Below are positions 32,918-42,363 of a DNA stretch of 64,000 nucleotides, one piece after another. Made by a program: the position numbers and the translations under genes. The stretch spans positions 62,001 to 126,000 of the forward strand of contig DATLVI010000010.1 in NCBI GenBank assembly GCA_035577545.1. Reading direction: 5' to 3'. This stretch comes from Verrucomicrobiia bacterium (GTDB lineage: Bacteria; Verrucomicrobiota; Verrucomicrobiia; Palsa-1439). Numbering within the stretch: the first letter of the stretch is position 1; every line of letters begins with the position of its first letter. The notes under the pieces were generated by a model. It made no database searches. It had not been told where the DNA came from and worked only from the letters and a program-made list of their open reading frames with translations.

Positions 32918-34027
32918 ATGCAAGCCAAACTCAACTCCCTGCTCATCGCGCTGGCCGTGCTGGCCGGCGTTCATTCGACACTGGCACAGAACCCGGTCGT
33001 GACCTCCTTCGGCGGCAATGGGGTGTTGGTCTGCAGCAATTTGGCGCAGGGCTCTTTGGCCAGCGTGGAATGGGCATCGACGGCGTCGGGGCCATGGCAA
33101 ACGGATTGGACGAGTTTGGCTGCCGTGATGACGGATACGAACGGCTCGTTCACGGCGAGCGTGCCCATGTTTTATCGCGTGCGCGGAGTCGCTCGCGGGG
33201 TGTTGATTCCGGCGGGCACATTCACGATGGGGGATAACCTGGATAACGAGACCGATGCCGTTCCCACCGTCGCGGTCAACGTCTCAGGATTTTACATGGA
33301 TGCGAATCTCGTGACCTACAGCCAATGGCAATCGGTGTTCACGTGGGCCACCAACAATGGTTATAGTTTTACGCAAGTCGGTTTGGGCAAGGCGGCGGAT
33401 CATCCCGTGCAGACCGTGGGCTGGTATGACACGGTAAAGTGGTGCAATGCGCGGTCGCAACTGGCGGGATTGGCGCCGGTGTATTTCACCGATGCGGGGC
33501 TGACGCAGGTTTATACGACCGGGCAAATAGAGCCGTATGTAAATTGGACCAATAGCGGCTATCGGTTGCCGACAGAAGCGGAGTGGGAGAAAGCGGCGCG
33601 GGGCGGGGTCAACGGTCAACGGTTTCCGTGGGGCAATACCATTTCCCAAAGTCAGGCCAACTACCGCTCGTTCACGAACCAGGTTTATGATTTGGGTCCA
33701 TTCGGATTTAATGCCGCCTTTACGAACGGGGTCCAACCCTTTACCAGTCCGGTCGGCTCCTTTGCCGCGAACGGCTATGGACTCACCGATATGTCGGGGA
33801 ACGCGGCGGAGTGGTGTTGGGACTGGTATGCCGCGCCTCCGTTTCCGGCGGGCAGTCCATATTTGGGCAGCACTGATCCACGCGGACCGACAAACGGAAC
33901 CACCCGCTGCCAGCGCAACGGTTCCTGGACCGGTCAAGCCAGCTTCCTTCGTTGTGCCGATCGTTTCGGATTGCCTTCCACTACAGCCAATTTCATCGGC
34001 GGATTCCGGTGTGTGCGGCGGCAATAG
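32918..34027 (+). CDS. secreted SUMF1/formylglycine-enzyme-like protein
   Basis: A 369-residue protein with a signal peptide (LLIALAVLAGVHSTLAQ). A small beta domain of about 70 residues (SLASVEWASTASGPW) precedes the SUMF1 fold: IPAGTFTMGDN, GYRLPTEAEWEKAARGG, GLTDMSGNAAEWCWDWY and a final GGFRCVRRQ. Compared with true formylglycine-generating enzymes, the copper-binding Cys pair is not seen: NGSWTGQASFLRC has Gly where the first Cys should be. It is therefore more likely a structural or ligand-binding member. AAGGAC lies just before the ATG. The 163 bases upstream hold nothing clear. Confidence 0.85.
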   Translation: MQAKLNSLLIALAVLAGVHSTLAQNPVVTSFGGNGVLVCSNLAQGSLASVEWASTASGPWQTDWTSLAAVMTDTNGSFTASVPMFYRVRGVARGVLIPAGTFTMGDNLDNETDAVPTVAVNVSGFYMDANLVTYSQWQSVFTWATNNGYSFTQVGLGKAADHPVQTVGWYDTVKWCNARSQLAGLAPVYFTDAGLTQVYTTGQIEPYVNWTNSGYRLPTEAEWEKAARGGVNGQRFPWGNTISQSQANYRSFTNQVYDLGPFGFNAAFTNGVQPFTSPVGSFAANGYGLTDMSGNAAEWCWDWYAAPPFPAGSPYLGSTDPRGPTNGTTRCQRNGSWTGQASFLRCADRFGLPSTTANFIGGFRCVRRQ

Positions 34028-34028
34028 T

Positions 34029-35003
34029 TTAAGGAATCAGCACGATTTTGCCATAGGCGCCCGGTTGCATGAGCAATTCGTGGGCGCGCGGCGCGTCTTT
34101 CAGGGGGAGTTCCTGACTGATGACCGGCTTCAGGGAGCCAGTGGCCAAACCGGCCACCAGTGCGGCGTGGATGCTGGCGAGTACGGTGTCGGAGGCGTTG
34201 GGTAGCATCATGCTGAGGATCGTCGCGTCGCGTTGCATGGCGGCGCGCGGGTTGATCTCGATGGTGCCGCGATTACCAATGATCACTACGCGACCATGGG
34301 GAGCAAGGACGGCAAGGTCCTTGCCGAGATTGACGTTGGCGAGCATCTCCAAGATCACTTCCGGACCGCGACCATCAGTGAGAGTGGTTAATTTTTCCAG
34401 ATAGTCCGGAGCATGATGGTCAAGGACGTGTTGTGCGCCTTGTTGCTTCACCAATTCTTGTCCGCGCTCAGTGCTGGCAGTGCCAATCACGCGCAAGCCA
34501 TGTGCGACGGCAAGTTGCACCGCGGCGATGCCCACGCCACCGCTGGCTCCGTGAATAAAGACGGTTTCGCCGTGGACGGCCTGTGCTTTTTGGAAAAGCG
34601 CGCGATAAGCAGTGCTGTACGGTACGCCGATGGCCGCACCTTGGGGAAACGTGGCGTTGTCGGCAAGAGAATGAACCTGCGACGCGGTGCAGAGCGCGAA
34701 TTGGGCGTATGCGCCCTCACGAATGCCACTGGCAGTCGTGAAAATGTACACACGATCCCCGCGCTTCCATTGTTTCACGCCGTCGCCAATAGCTTCGATG
34801 ACTCCTGCGCCGTCGGAGCCGGGAGTGAATGGCAGCGTGGGTTTGATCGTATACGTGCCGGCGCGGACATAGGTATCCACAGGGTTTATGCCGACAGCAT
34901 GCAGCCGAACCAACACCTGTCCCGCGACCGGCTTCGGGTCGGGCACATTCTCCAGCTTCATGACGTCCGGACCGCCGAATTCGTAGACGCGGATCGCTTT
35001 CAT
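34029..35003 (-). CDS. NADPH:quinone oxidoreductase (zeta-crystallin-type MDR)
   Basis: A 324-residue medium-chain dehydrogenase/reductase without the structural zinc cysteines. Parts: IRVYEFGGPDVMKLENV, LVRLHAVGINPVDTYVRAGTY, PGSDGAGVIEAIGDGV and the NADPH loop VFIHGASGGVGIAAVQLAVA. Members reduce quinones or other electrophiles in the cytoplasm. The ATG at 35003 overlaps the TGA of the upstream protease gene by one base; the preceding TTG is an alternative start. The coupling with htrA suggests shared expression, perhaps in stress. Confidence 0.9.
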   Translation of the reverse strand: MKAIRVYEFGGPDVMKLENVPDPKPVAGQVLVRLHAVGINPVDTYVRAGTYTIKPTLPFTPGSDGAGVIEAIGDGVKQWKRGDRVYIFTTASGIREGAYAQFALCTASQVHSLADNATFPQGAAIGVPYSTAYRALFQKAQAVHGETVFIHGASGGVGIAAVQLAVAHGLRVIGTASTERGQELVKQQGAQHVLDHHAPDYLEKLTTLTDGRGPEVILEMLANVNLGKDLAVLAPHGRVVIIGNRGTIEINPRAAMQRDATILSMMLPNASDTVLASIHAALVAGLATGSLKPVISQELPLKDAPRAHELLMQPGAYGKIVLIP

Positions 35004-36031
35004 CAAGCTCTGCGTTTGGAATCTTGCGGGACAATCTCGACGTCGAGCTTCTCCGAGTGACGGATAATCGTCAAGCGGCTCTTCGTGCCGATTTTGTCGA
35101 CACCCAACAAACGATGCAGGTCATCGACGGACGCAATCGGCTGGTCTTCGAGAGCGACAATCAGATCACCATCCTGCAATTTGGCGGCGGCAGCCGGGCT
35201 GTCCTTCTCCACCGAGATGATGAGGACTCCGGTATTCTTCGCCAGCTGATGGAAGCGCATTAGTCGGCGATGCAGGTCGATATTCTGGCCGGCGATGCCG
35301 AGATAGGCGCGATGGATTTCGCCGTCGCGCATGAGATGGCTCAAGACGTATTTGGCCGTGTCCACGGAAACCGCGAAGCACAATCCTTGCGCCGGTAGAA
35401 TCACGGCGGTGTTTACGCCAATGACCTCGCCGCGCGAGTTCACGAGCGGCCCGCCGGAATTGCCGGGATTGAGCGCCGCGTCGGTTTGGATCATGTTGTC
35501 GATGAGACGGCCTGATTGCGAGCGGAACGAGCGCCCGAGCGCGCTGACAATTCCCGCGGTGACAGTGCACTGGAAACCGTACGGATTGCCGATGGCGATT
35601 GCCACCTGTCCGACGCGCAAGGACTTGGAACTCCCCAGCGTCACCGGTGAGAGGTCGGGTGCATCGACGCGAACCACCGCAATGTCGGTATCCGGGTCGT
35701 CGCCGATCAGGGTGGCGTCCACGGTGCGGCCATCTGTAAGCGTGGCCTCCAAACGAGCGGCATCATGCACAACGTGGCTGTTCGTGAGCGTGAAGCCGTC
35801 CGGGGTGAAGATAAAGCCCGAGCCGCTACCGGCGCGAGCGAGCCGGTCGCCCGGGCCAAGTTGTTCCACATCGATTTTCACGACGGCGGGGCTTACTTTT
35901 TCCGCTGTTGTCGCGACGGCATGGGAATAGGCGTCCAGAAACTCCGTGTCCGAAGATACGGGCGGCGAAGCGGTCTGCCGCTCGGGGTCAGACTGAACCC
36001 GATCAAACATAAATTCAAAGCGAGGTTTCAT
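35003..36031 (-). CDS. HtrA/DegP-type serine protease with one PDZ domain
   Basis: A 342-residue trypsin-like protease. The catalytic triad is visible: His in TLTNSHVVHDAA, Asp in DPDTDIAVVRVDAP and Ser in ALNPGNSGGPLVNSRG. One PDZ domain follows (about 235-335, TGVLIISVEKDSPAAAAKL, DGDLIVALEDQPI). No signal peptide or membrane anchor is evident: the N terminus is charged (MKPRFEFMFDRVQSDPERQ), so it may be cytoplasmic, unlike DegP. It is divergent from nadB with 70 bases between and is coupled to the quinone oxidoreductase gene. Confidence 0.9.
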   Translation of the reverse strand: MKPRFEFMFDRVQSDPERQTASPPVSSDTEFLDAYSHAVATTAEKVSPAVVKIDVEQLGPGDRLARAGSGSGFIFTPDGFTLTNSHVVHDAARLEATLTDGRTVDATLIGDDPDTDIAVVRVDAPDLSPVTLGSSKSLRVGQVAIAIGNPYGFQCTVTAGIVSALGRSFRSQSGRLIDNMIQTDAALNPGNSGGPLVNSRGEVIGVNTAVILPAQGLCFAVSVDTAKYVLSHLMRDGEIHRAYLGIAGQNIDLHRRLMRFHQLAKNTGVLIISVEKDSPAAAAKLQDGDLIVALEDQPIASVDDLHRLLGVDKIGTKSRLTIIRHSEKLDVEIVPQDSKRRA

Positions 36032-36033
36032 TT

Positions 36034-36061
36034 TTGTTCCGACGACATTTATGTGTAATAA
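36034..36061 (+). promoter_or_regulatory. possible promoter of nadB
   Basis: TTGTTC and TAATAA are 16 bases apart, with ATG 36102 about 40 bases downstream. It lies in the 70-base gap shared with the divergent protease gene. Confidence 0.4.
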
Positions 36062-36101
36062 TGATGCGCAAGGTAGGCGATAGATTCAGTTTGGGCAAGT
36101 C

Positions 36102-37709
36102 ATGGCGGACAACACACAACGCAAATACGATTTTCTGGTTATCGGCAGCGGCATCGCGGGCCTGACCTACGCCTTGAAAGTGGCGGAAGCCGGCACGGTG
36201 GCGATCATCACCAAGAAGCAGCGCGCGGACAGCAATACGAACTACGCCCAGGGCGGCATCGCTGCGGTCATGGCCAAGGATGACTCGCTGGAGTTGCATG
36301 TGCGCGACACGCTCGAAGCGGGGGCCGGACTCTGCAAGGAGGACGTGGTCCGCACAATTGTCAGCGAAGGCCCGGCGCTGGTGCGCGAGTTAATTGATTT
36401 TGGCGTGAAATTCACGGAGAAGGAGAACGCACACGGTCAATACGATCTCGGCCGTGAGGGTGGGCACACGCGGCGTCGTGTCCTGCACGCGGGCGACATC
36501 ACCGGGCGCGAAATCGAGCGAGCCTTGCTGGCGCAGGTGGCCCGACACCAGAACATCACCGTTCTCGAGGAATCGCTGGCGGTCGACCTCATCACGACGC
36601 AGAAGCTGGGCGCCAGTGGCCCGAACCAGTGCCTTGGGTGCTACGCGCTGGATAAGAAGCGGGGTATCGTCGACGTGTTTGCTGCGAAGATCACGTTGTT
36701 GGCGACCGGCGGCTCCGGCAAGGTGTATCTCTACACGACCAATCCCGACATCGCGAGTGGGGACGGCGTGGCCATGGCGTACCGCGCCGGGGCGACCATT
36801 TCGGACATGGAGTTCATCCAATTCCATCCCACGTGTCTTTACGATCCAAAGGCGAAATCGTTTCTCATCAGCGAAGCGGTGCGCGGGGAAGGGGCGGTCT
36901 TGCGCGGCCAGGACGGTGAGCCGTTCATGCAACACTATCATCCCATGGCCGATCTTGCGCCGCGCGACATCGTGGCCCGGGCCATCGACGCCGAGATGAA
37001 GAAGACGGGCGCGGATTGCGTTTCCCTGGACATTACACAGAAAGATCCCGAGTTTGTGAAGAAGCGGTTCCCGAACATTTACGCGAAATGCCTCGAATAC
37101 GGGTACGACATGACGAAGAAGCCGCTCCCGGTCGTGCCCGCGACCCATTACCAATGCGGCGGTGTGGTGACGAATGTGGATGGCGAGACGGAATTGACTG
37201 GACTGCTTGCGGCCGGGGAGGTGGCCTGCACGGGTTTGCACGGCGCCAACCGGCTGGCAAGCAATTCCCTGCTGGAAGCGCTGGTGGTGGGACACCGGGC
37301 GGCCGGGGTTGTCCGCAGACAACACGCGACGATCGAAATCTCGCCCATTACGCCGCCACCGTGGGAAAGCGGCGATGTGTCGGACGCTGATGAGCTTGTC
37401 GTCATCACCCACAACTGGGGGGAGATTCGTCGTCTCATGTGGGACTACGTCGGTATCGTGCGCACTGACAAACGCCTGTTGCGGGCGCGGGCCCGGATCC
37501 AGAACCTGCAACACGAGATCAACCAGTTCTATTGGGACTACAAAGTGACGCCTGACCTGATCGAGTTGCGCAACCTCGCGCTGGTCGCGGAGCTGATAAT
37601 TGAGAGCGCGCTGCAACGCAAGGAATCGCGCGGCCTCCATTACACGCTTGATTACCCGGAGCACGACAACGTGAATTGGAAACGCGATACGGCCCTGCGG
37701 AAGGTGTGA
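36102..37709 (+). CDS. nadB: L-aspartate oxidase
   Basis: A 535-residue flavoprotein that oxidises aspartate to iminoaspartate in de novo NAD synthesis. The FAD site is [18 protein letters not shown]. Further family marks: [46 protein letters not shown] and [20 protein letters not shown]. The C-terminal helical domain is intact. NadA and NadC are not in the window. Its stop lies three bases from the convergent DUF2079 gene, so no terminator fits between. Confidence 0.95.
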   Translation: MADNTQRKYDFLVIGSGIAGLTYALKVAEAGTVAIITKKQRADSNTNYAQGGIAAVMAKDDSLELHVRDTLEAGAGLCKEDVVRTIVSEGPALVRELIDFGVKFTEKENAHGQYDLGREGGHTRRRVLHAGDITGREIERALLAQVARHQNITVLEESLAVDLITTQKLGASGPNQCLGCYALDKKRGIVDVFAAKITLLATGGSGKVYLYTTNPDIASGDGVAMAYRAGATISDMEFIQFHPTCLYDPKAKSFLISEAVRGEGAVLRGQDGEPFMQHYHPMADLAPRDIVARAIDAEMKKTGADCVSLDITQKDPEFVKKRFPNIYAKCLEYGYDMTKKPLPVVPATHYQCGGVVTNVDGETELTGLLAAGEVACTGLHGANRLASNSLLEALVVGHRAAGVVRRQHATIEISPITPPPWESGDVSDADELVVITHNWGEIRRLMWDYVGIVRTDKRLLRARARIQNLQHEINQFYWDYKVTPDLIELRNLALVAELIIESALQRKESRGLHYTLDYPEHDNVNWKRDTALRKV

Positions 37710-37712
37710 GCT

Positions 37713-39938
37713 TTATTCCACGCTCCTGGAATCCAACGGAAGCACTTCAAAGCTGACGCTTGAGATTTCCGCCGCGACTCCCGACGGCATCGTGATGATG
37801 AAATCGTCGGCGTAGAGGTTATTTGTCTCCCAACGCGCTATCGGCCAGATGCACTGACCCAACGGCTGAAACTCGCTGGCGTAATTGTCAGGGTGTTGCG
37901 GGTCTCCGCCGGCGTGGACGTCGCAGCGCACCGCAAGGTCGGCGTTTGTTGGCATTGTGACGGTGGAGTAGGTAGTCACGCGCACGCGATCCAGACTCTC
38001 CCCAGGGGCCCGTGGCAATGGCGATACGGTAAACCCAACAAGGCTGACCCCACTACCCAACTTCAAGTTCGCCGTCCTGGCGGCATCGGGCAGGCTGTCG
38101 TGCTCGACAAGTTTGCGCGTGTCGAGGCGAACTCCGCCGCGCGAGTACAGGAGCAGGCCGTCTTCTGCTGCCACAAGATGGAGTTGAGGATTGGCCTCGA
38201 CCTCACGCTGGATGCTGCGCAATCCCTGCAGCCAATAGAGATTATCCAGCGCGCCGCGCCAGGAATCGCGCATGTCGAGAAGCGCATGGTCGATCCCGCG
38301 CGGCACGGGACGGTCGAGATAAAGATAGCGTTGCGTGACAAAGTGAGCGCCGACACGTTGCGTGGTGAAGAGCGAGCCATGCGGATCGATCTGCGCGCGG
38401 AAACGTTGAATTAAGTCGAGCCGACCCGGTGAGCGGTGGATAGTTAATGTGGGCTTGCTCCAGGGTTGCGCGCCGAGGAACACCGAGGTGACGACACACG
38501 AGACGATCACACCGGTAAGAATGCTGAGACGGCGCGTGACATCTTCCGGTCGCTGGATTGCGCAGACCAGGGCCCAAAAGACAACGGGTAAGAGGGCCGC
38601 CTGATAATGGAAGCACATGTTCTTGAAAATCGGATTCAGGCAACAAAAGACAAAAGTCAGAGCCCCGGTGAAGAGTATGGCCGGCCTGCGCAAGGGAAGA
38701 AGTAGCAAGGGTGCCAGAAGCGCGGCTGCGAAGTAGAGCGTGGCCGGTTCGAAAAGGTGGCCCCAAAAGATAGCCGGTTTGTTCAGGGGTGACAGCAAGA
38801 TCTCCCATTTCGTGTGGCCCAAATCATAAAAGAACCTGGTCCCGATATACCCCGCGCCGCTGATGGCCGGGAGAACAACGGAAGTCATCAGCAAGAAGTA
38901 CCCAAACGCGCCCACCGTCAGCGCGATTCCAATAATCTTGCGTCGGTCAAAGATGGCAAGATACAAGCCGAACATTCCCACAATGATGGCGGCCTCTTCC
39001 TTGATCAGGATCGCCCAGATGGCTATGACCAGCGCCCATCCGGGGCGTTCGTAGATCCAAAGGGCCAGGGCAACGAAATAAAACAGGAGACACAGATTGC
39101 CCCATCGGAAACCATAAGATGCGCTGTAAACGAACTGTGACGTTATCGGGTATAACACCCACGAGAACGCCAGCAGCAGCGCGGATGGCTCGTCCCGAAA
39201 AGCTCGTTTGCCGATGAAGTAAAGGGGCACTGTCACGCCGAACACAGCTATGACCTGGAGCAGGATCGTCAGCTTGAAGTCAGGCCAGAGGAACCAGAGG
39301 GGAAAGAACGGTACGATGCCAATCTCCATGTGATCATAGAGGAATACCTTGTGAGGGCTTACGCGAAGAAAGAGTTCCCGTGGATTGGTCACTGAATTGA
39401 ACATCAGCCGCGCGTTCTCACCGCAATCGGCGTAACCAAGCGCCAAATCATTCAGATAACGGACCTGCTGCCAAAACTGCCAGGCAGCGAGGGCCGTCAC
39501 AGCAGTCCAGACTGCCGTCCGAAGCATTCTCGTTGTCCGGGCGTCGGAGCTGGAATGGGTGGGCGTCCAGAGGCGAGCCGTCCAGCCGCACGCGACACAA
39601 AAGAGGAACATATCGTACATTCGAACCTGCGCACCCAGCAGCGTCTTGGCGAGGATGGCAAGAGAAACAAGCGCGACAGGGAGCGCACCGCAGGCCAACC
39701 TCCGCCAGGCATCATGACGGCGAAGCCACAAAACTAATCCGCAAACAGCGGCAACGAGTGAGCCGCCGATCCAGGCGAATTCAACGGTGTCTCGCACCAT
39801 GGGCGCCGCCTCGTAGTTCTCTGGGGAGTAACGCTGGCCGAGTAGCAGCCAAAACGCGGCAAGAGAGGTGGCGGTGATTGCCACGAGGAGAGCGAACCAG
39901 CGAACGGAACCCGGTTTCATTTGCGAAGTGGTGAACAT
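37713..39938 (-). CDS. DUF2079 family polytopic membrane protein
   Basis: A 741-residue protein with about 11-13 membrane segments and a soluble C-terminal domain of about 200 residues. The central region (LALGYADCGENARLMFNS, HKVFLYDHMEIGIVPFFPL, LPLRRPAILFTGALTF) matches the DUF2079 family, which resembles GT-C glycosyltransferases. A role in moving or transferring sugars from a lipid carrier is inferred from fold, not shown. TAAGCT ends eight bases before ATG 39938, so the mRNA may be leaderless. The gene is divergent from tRNA-Val. Confidence 0.8.
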   Translation of the reverse strand: MFTTSQMKPGSVRWFALLVAITATSLAAFWLLLGQRYSPENYEAAPMVRDTVEFAWIGGSLVAAVCGLVLWLRRHDAWRRLACGALPVALVSLAILAKTLLGAQVRMYDMFLFCVACGWTARLWTPTHSSSDARTTRMLRTAVWTAVTALAAWQFWQQVRYLNDLALGYADCGENARLMFNSVTNPRELFLRVSPHKVFLYDHMEIGIVPFFPLWFLWPDFKLTILLQVIAVFGVTVPLYFIGKRAFRDEPSALLLAFSWVLYPITSQFVYSASYGFRWGNLCLLFYFVALALWIYERPGWALVIAIWAILIKEEAAIIVGMFGLYLAIFDRRKIIGIALTVGAFGYFLLMTSVVLPAISGAGYIGTRFFYDLGHTKWEILLSPLNKPAIFWGHLFEPATLYFAAALLAPLLLLPLRRPAILFTGALTFVFCCLNPIFKNMCFHYQAALLPVVFWALVCAIQRPEDVTRRLSILTGVIVSCVVTSVFLGAQPWSKPTLTIHRSPGRLDLIQRFRAQIDPHGSLFTTQRVGAHFVTQRYLYLDRPVPRGIDHALLDMRDSWRGALDNLYWLQGLRSIQREVEANPQLHLVAAEDGLLLYSRGGVRLDTRKLVEHDSLPDAARTANLKLGSGVSLVGFTVSPLPRAPGESLDRVRVTTYSTVTMPTNADLAVRCDVHAGGDPQHPDNYASEFQPLGQCIWPIARWETNNLYADDFIITMPSGVAAEISSVSFEVLPLDSRSVE

Positions 39939-39946
39939 CCGGAGTG

Positions 39947-39976
39947 AGCTTAGCCTGTCGCGCTTATTTTCCTCAA
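39947..39976 (-). promoter_or_regulatory. possible promoter of DUF2079 gene, leaderless
   Basis: TTGAGG and TAAGCT are 18 bases apart on the minus strand; the -10 box ends eight bases before the ATG. It is back-to-back with the tRNA-Val promoter. Confidence 0.45.
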
Positions 39977-39979
39977 GAC

Positions 39980-40008
39980 TTGAAAACCACGGCGAGCGCT
40001 GGTAGTCT
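39980..40008 (+). promoter_or_regulatory. promoter of tRNA-Val
   Basis: TTGAAA and TAGTCT are 17 bases apart, placing the transcription start about ten bases before the mature tRNA 5' end at 40026. Confidence 0.6.
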
Positions 40009-40025
40009 GCGGCACACTTTGGTAA

Positions 40026-40102
40026 GGGCGTGTAGTTCAGTTGGCTAGAACGTTCGGATCACACCCGAAAGGTCACAGGTTCGAGTCCTGTCACGCCCAC
40101 CA
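40026..40102 (+). tRNA. tRNA-Val (anticodon CAC)
   Basis: A 77-base cloverleaf. The acceptor stem GGGCGTG pairs with CACGCCC; the anticodon stem TTCGG/CCGAA encloses ATCACAC, giving anticodon CAC (reads GUG). The T arm ACAGG-TTCGAGT-CCTGT is canonical and CCA is encoded. The next gene begins six bases later. Confidence 0.95.
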
Positions 40103-40108
40103 TTTTCA

Positions 40109-41269
40109 ATGCGGGCACTTGCCTTACGACCGTTGTGGATCTGTCTCCTGCTCGCGCTCGTTGCGCGCCTGGTGTTTGCTTTCTGTTTATTCCCGATCCT
40201 GCAGCAACGGTGGCATCTGCGGGAGGATGGCGACGGCTACGGGGTGATCGCCGAAAGCATCCGCGACCGGCAGTACACGGACATCACGAGGGGGCCTGTC
40301 TATCCGATGTTTGTCGCAGTGGCAGGTTCGCCGTCTGTTGTGAAATTCCTGCAGTCGCTCCTGGACACCGTGACTTGCTGGTTGGTGTTTCTCCTGGCTG
40401 GGCGCAATTGGAAGGCGGCGGCGTTGTGGGCGGTGTACCCGTTCGCGATTTGGCGCGTCGCCTTCATCAATAAAGAAGTGGTGCTGACGCTGCTGGTGGT
40501 GGCGTACGTGTTCATGCAGTTGATGGCGCTACGTCGCGGGAAGTTCTGGCAATGGCTGGCAGCAGGAGGACTGCTTGCGCTTGTAAATCTGTGCAAGCCG
40601 ACGTTTCTGGCATGGCCACTGGTGGTTCTCGCCATCGCGTTGCTGCATCGTGTGCCATTTTCGCGTGTCGCGGCCCTGGCCGTCGCGATGGTCGTGGTCG
40701 TTGCTCCGTGGACGTGGCGCAATTATACGGTCACTAATGGAGCGTTTCTCCCGGTCGCGACCGAGCAGGGGGGGATGACGACATTTATCGGGAATTACCA
40801 ACCGACGCTGGGCCTCTGGGAAGGTCCCGTGAAATCGGTATGGATGCTCGCGGTGGCAGAGATTCGATTGCAACATCCCGACGCATCTGTAGTCGAACTT
40901 GATAGGGTTTACTACGTAGCCGCGCTGGAGCAGGTCATGCGGAATCCCCTCCAAGCTGCGGGGATGTTCGTCCGCAAGTGCGGACGGTTCTGGTTCCTGA
41001 GTGCGGCACGGCGCGAACAGGTCATCTCGTTTGCTATTCAGATCGCGTATCTGGCGATGTTGGGCATTGGCCTGTGGCGGCGGTGGCCCTGGGAGGCGGA
41101 AACGGTCCTGGTGCTGGCGCTCATTGCGTATGTGATGCTGATTCACGCGTTGAGCTATGCCGATATGCGGTTCAGCCTGCCGGTAATGCCTTTGGTGTGC
41201 GCCTGGGCCGTCGCGGCATTTCAGACCAAATCGCGCAGCACGGATGCGACCGTTTCAGCGGCGCGCTGA
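40109..41269 (+). CDS. polytopic membrane glycosyltransferase-like protein (GT-C type)
   Basis: A 386-residue protein with about eight to ten membrane segments (LWICLLLALVARLVFAFC, LAWPLVVLAIALLHRV, AALAVAMVVVVAPWTW). The first periplasmic loop has EDGDGYGVIAESI with acidic residues, followed by DITRGPVYPMFVAVAG, the layout of ArnT/PMT-type GT-C enzymes that use polyprenyl-phosphate sugars. The substrate is unknown; the surrounding glycosyltransferases and methyltransferases suggest surface glycan work. It starts six bases after tRNA-Val and has no Shine-Dalgarno. Its end overlaps the convergent glycosyltransferase gene by 49 bases. Confidence 0.75.
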   Translation: MRALALRPLWICLLLALVARLVFAFCLFPILQQRWHLREDGDGYGVIAESIRDRQYTDITRGPVYPMFVAVAGSPSVVKFLQSLLDTVTCWLVFLLAGRNWKAAALWAVYPFAIWRVAFINKEVVLTLLVVAYVFMQLMALRRGKFWQWLAAGGLLALVNLCKPTFLAWPLVVLAIALLHRVPFSRVAALAVAMVVVVAPWTWRNYTVTNGAFLPVATEQGGMTTFIGNYQPTLGLWEGPVKSVWMLAVAEIRLQHPDASVVELDRVYYVAALEQVMRNPLQAAGMFVRKCGRFWFLSAARREQVISFAIQIAYLAMLGIGLWRRWPWEAETVLVLALIAYVMLIHALSYADMRFSLPVMPLVCAWAVAAFQTKSRSTDATVSAAR

Positions 41270-42258
41270 ACCGTGAAATATTTCTCGACGGTCTCGCGGC
41301 CAGCGGCGCCCAATTTTTCACGCAGGCCCGGGTCGGCAATCAACGTGCGCAACAGCGTGACCCATTCTTCGGTGCTCTTTGCCAGAAAACCATTCACGCC
41401 GTGGGTAACAATGTTCACATTCGCCCCGACAGGCGAGGCGACAACGGGGATGCCGCAGGCCATGTATTGAAGAATCTTCACGCCGCACTTACCGTGTTCC
41501 CAGGGTGTATCCGGCAATGGCGCGACCCCGATGCCGGTCTGCGACAATTCTTCCATTTCCGTTTCCAGACGCCAGGGGCGAAACTCGACCTCGAAGCCGA
41601 GTTGGGTTGGATCACCAGATGCGATGATGCGGGGTCTGATGCCCAGGGTTTCGAAGACCGGCTTCAAAGGCTTGAGGTAGGGCAGCGTGGTACGACTGCC
41701 GATCCAGCCGACTACATTCGAGTTGGCAGCACGCCGATAAGCCGCAAGGTCAATAGAACTTGGGACGACAGTCACCTTGCGATTGAAGCGGGTGGCGTAG
41801 TCGGCCAGATAACTGTTGCCTGCGACAACCGCTGCGGAGCGCCGCAGGATATCTTGCACGGCGGACTCGCGGTGTAAGGCGCGCAACACCCGCGAGCCGC
41901 CAACGCGCGGCAGCCAGATCGCATCATCGAAATCGAAGACAACCGGTTTGCGCGCGGCTAACTTTCGTTCGAAGCCGGAGTACAATCCTGTGAAAACGCC
42001 TTTTTGCACGAACACCACATCAAAGTCCTCAACATGTTGCAGGTCGGTGCGACGTCGTTGCCAGGTGGCCGAGAAGGCCGTCCAGCGAGAACTGCGCTCG
42101 GTCGAATCCAGATAGAGGCCGCGATAGAGTGCATCGTCAATTGCAGGAGAGACTTCACATTCGACTCCAAGTTTCTGTAGCCAGGGCAGTAACTGATAAA
42201 CGCGGTAGCGGCTGGAGGGGCCGAGCGCGCTGGTTTGCGTGAGGAAGAGGACCTTCAC
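41221..42258 (-). CDS. glycosyltransferase family 4/1 (GT-B)
   Basis: A 345-residue cytoplasmic GT-B glycosyltransferase. The N terminus is VKVLFLTQTSALGPSSRYRV; the C-terminal donor domain has APLPDTPWEHGKCGVKILQY and MACGIPVVASPVG with the family Glu/Lys region. FDFDDAIWLP is also typical of capsule or LPS enzymes. GTG 42258 was preferred because GGGA lies just upstream and the protein then begins as homologues do; a GTG three codons earlier is possible. It belongs to a surface-glycan cluster with the following GT2 and methyltransferase genes. Confidence 0.85.
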   Translation of the reverse strand: MKVLFLTQTSALGPSSRYRVYQLLPWLQKLGVECEVSPAIDDALYRGLYLDSTERSSRWTAFSATWQRRRTDLQHVEDFDVVFVQKGVFTGLYSGFERKLAARKPVVFDFDDAIWLPRVGGSRVLRALHRESAVQDILRRSAAVVAGNSYLADYATRFNRKVTVVPSSIDLAAYRRAANSNVVGWIGSRTTLPYLKPLKPVFETLGIRPRIIASGDPTQLGFEVEFRPWRLETEMEELSQTGIGVAPLPDTPWEHGKCGVKILQYMACGIPVVASPVGANVNIVTHGVNGFLAKSTEEWVTLLRTLIADPGLREKLGAAGRETVEKYFTVQRAAETVASVLRDLV

Positions 42259-42363
42259 AGTTCCCACAGGTTCATCAATCCAATGATTGCGCGTTGACCA
42301 TACCGTTGAATGGCAGTGTTTGCCAACTCAATACCACTAACCACGCTGAAAAGGAGCGAGCGC

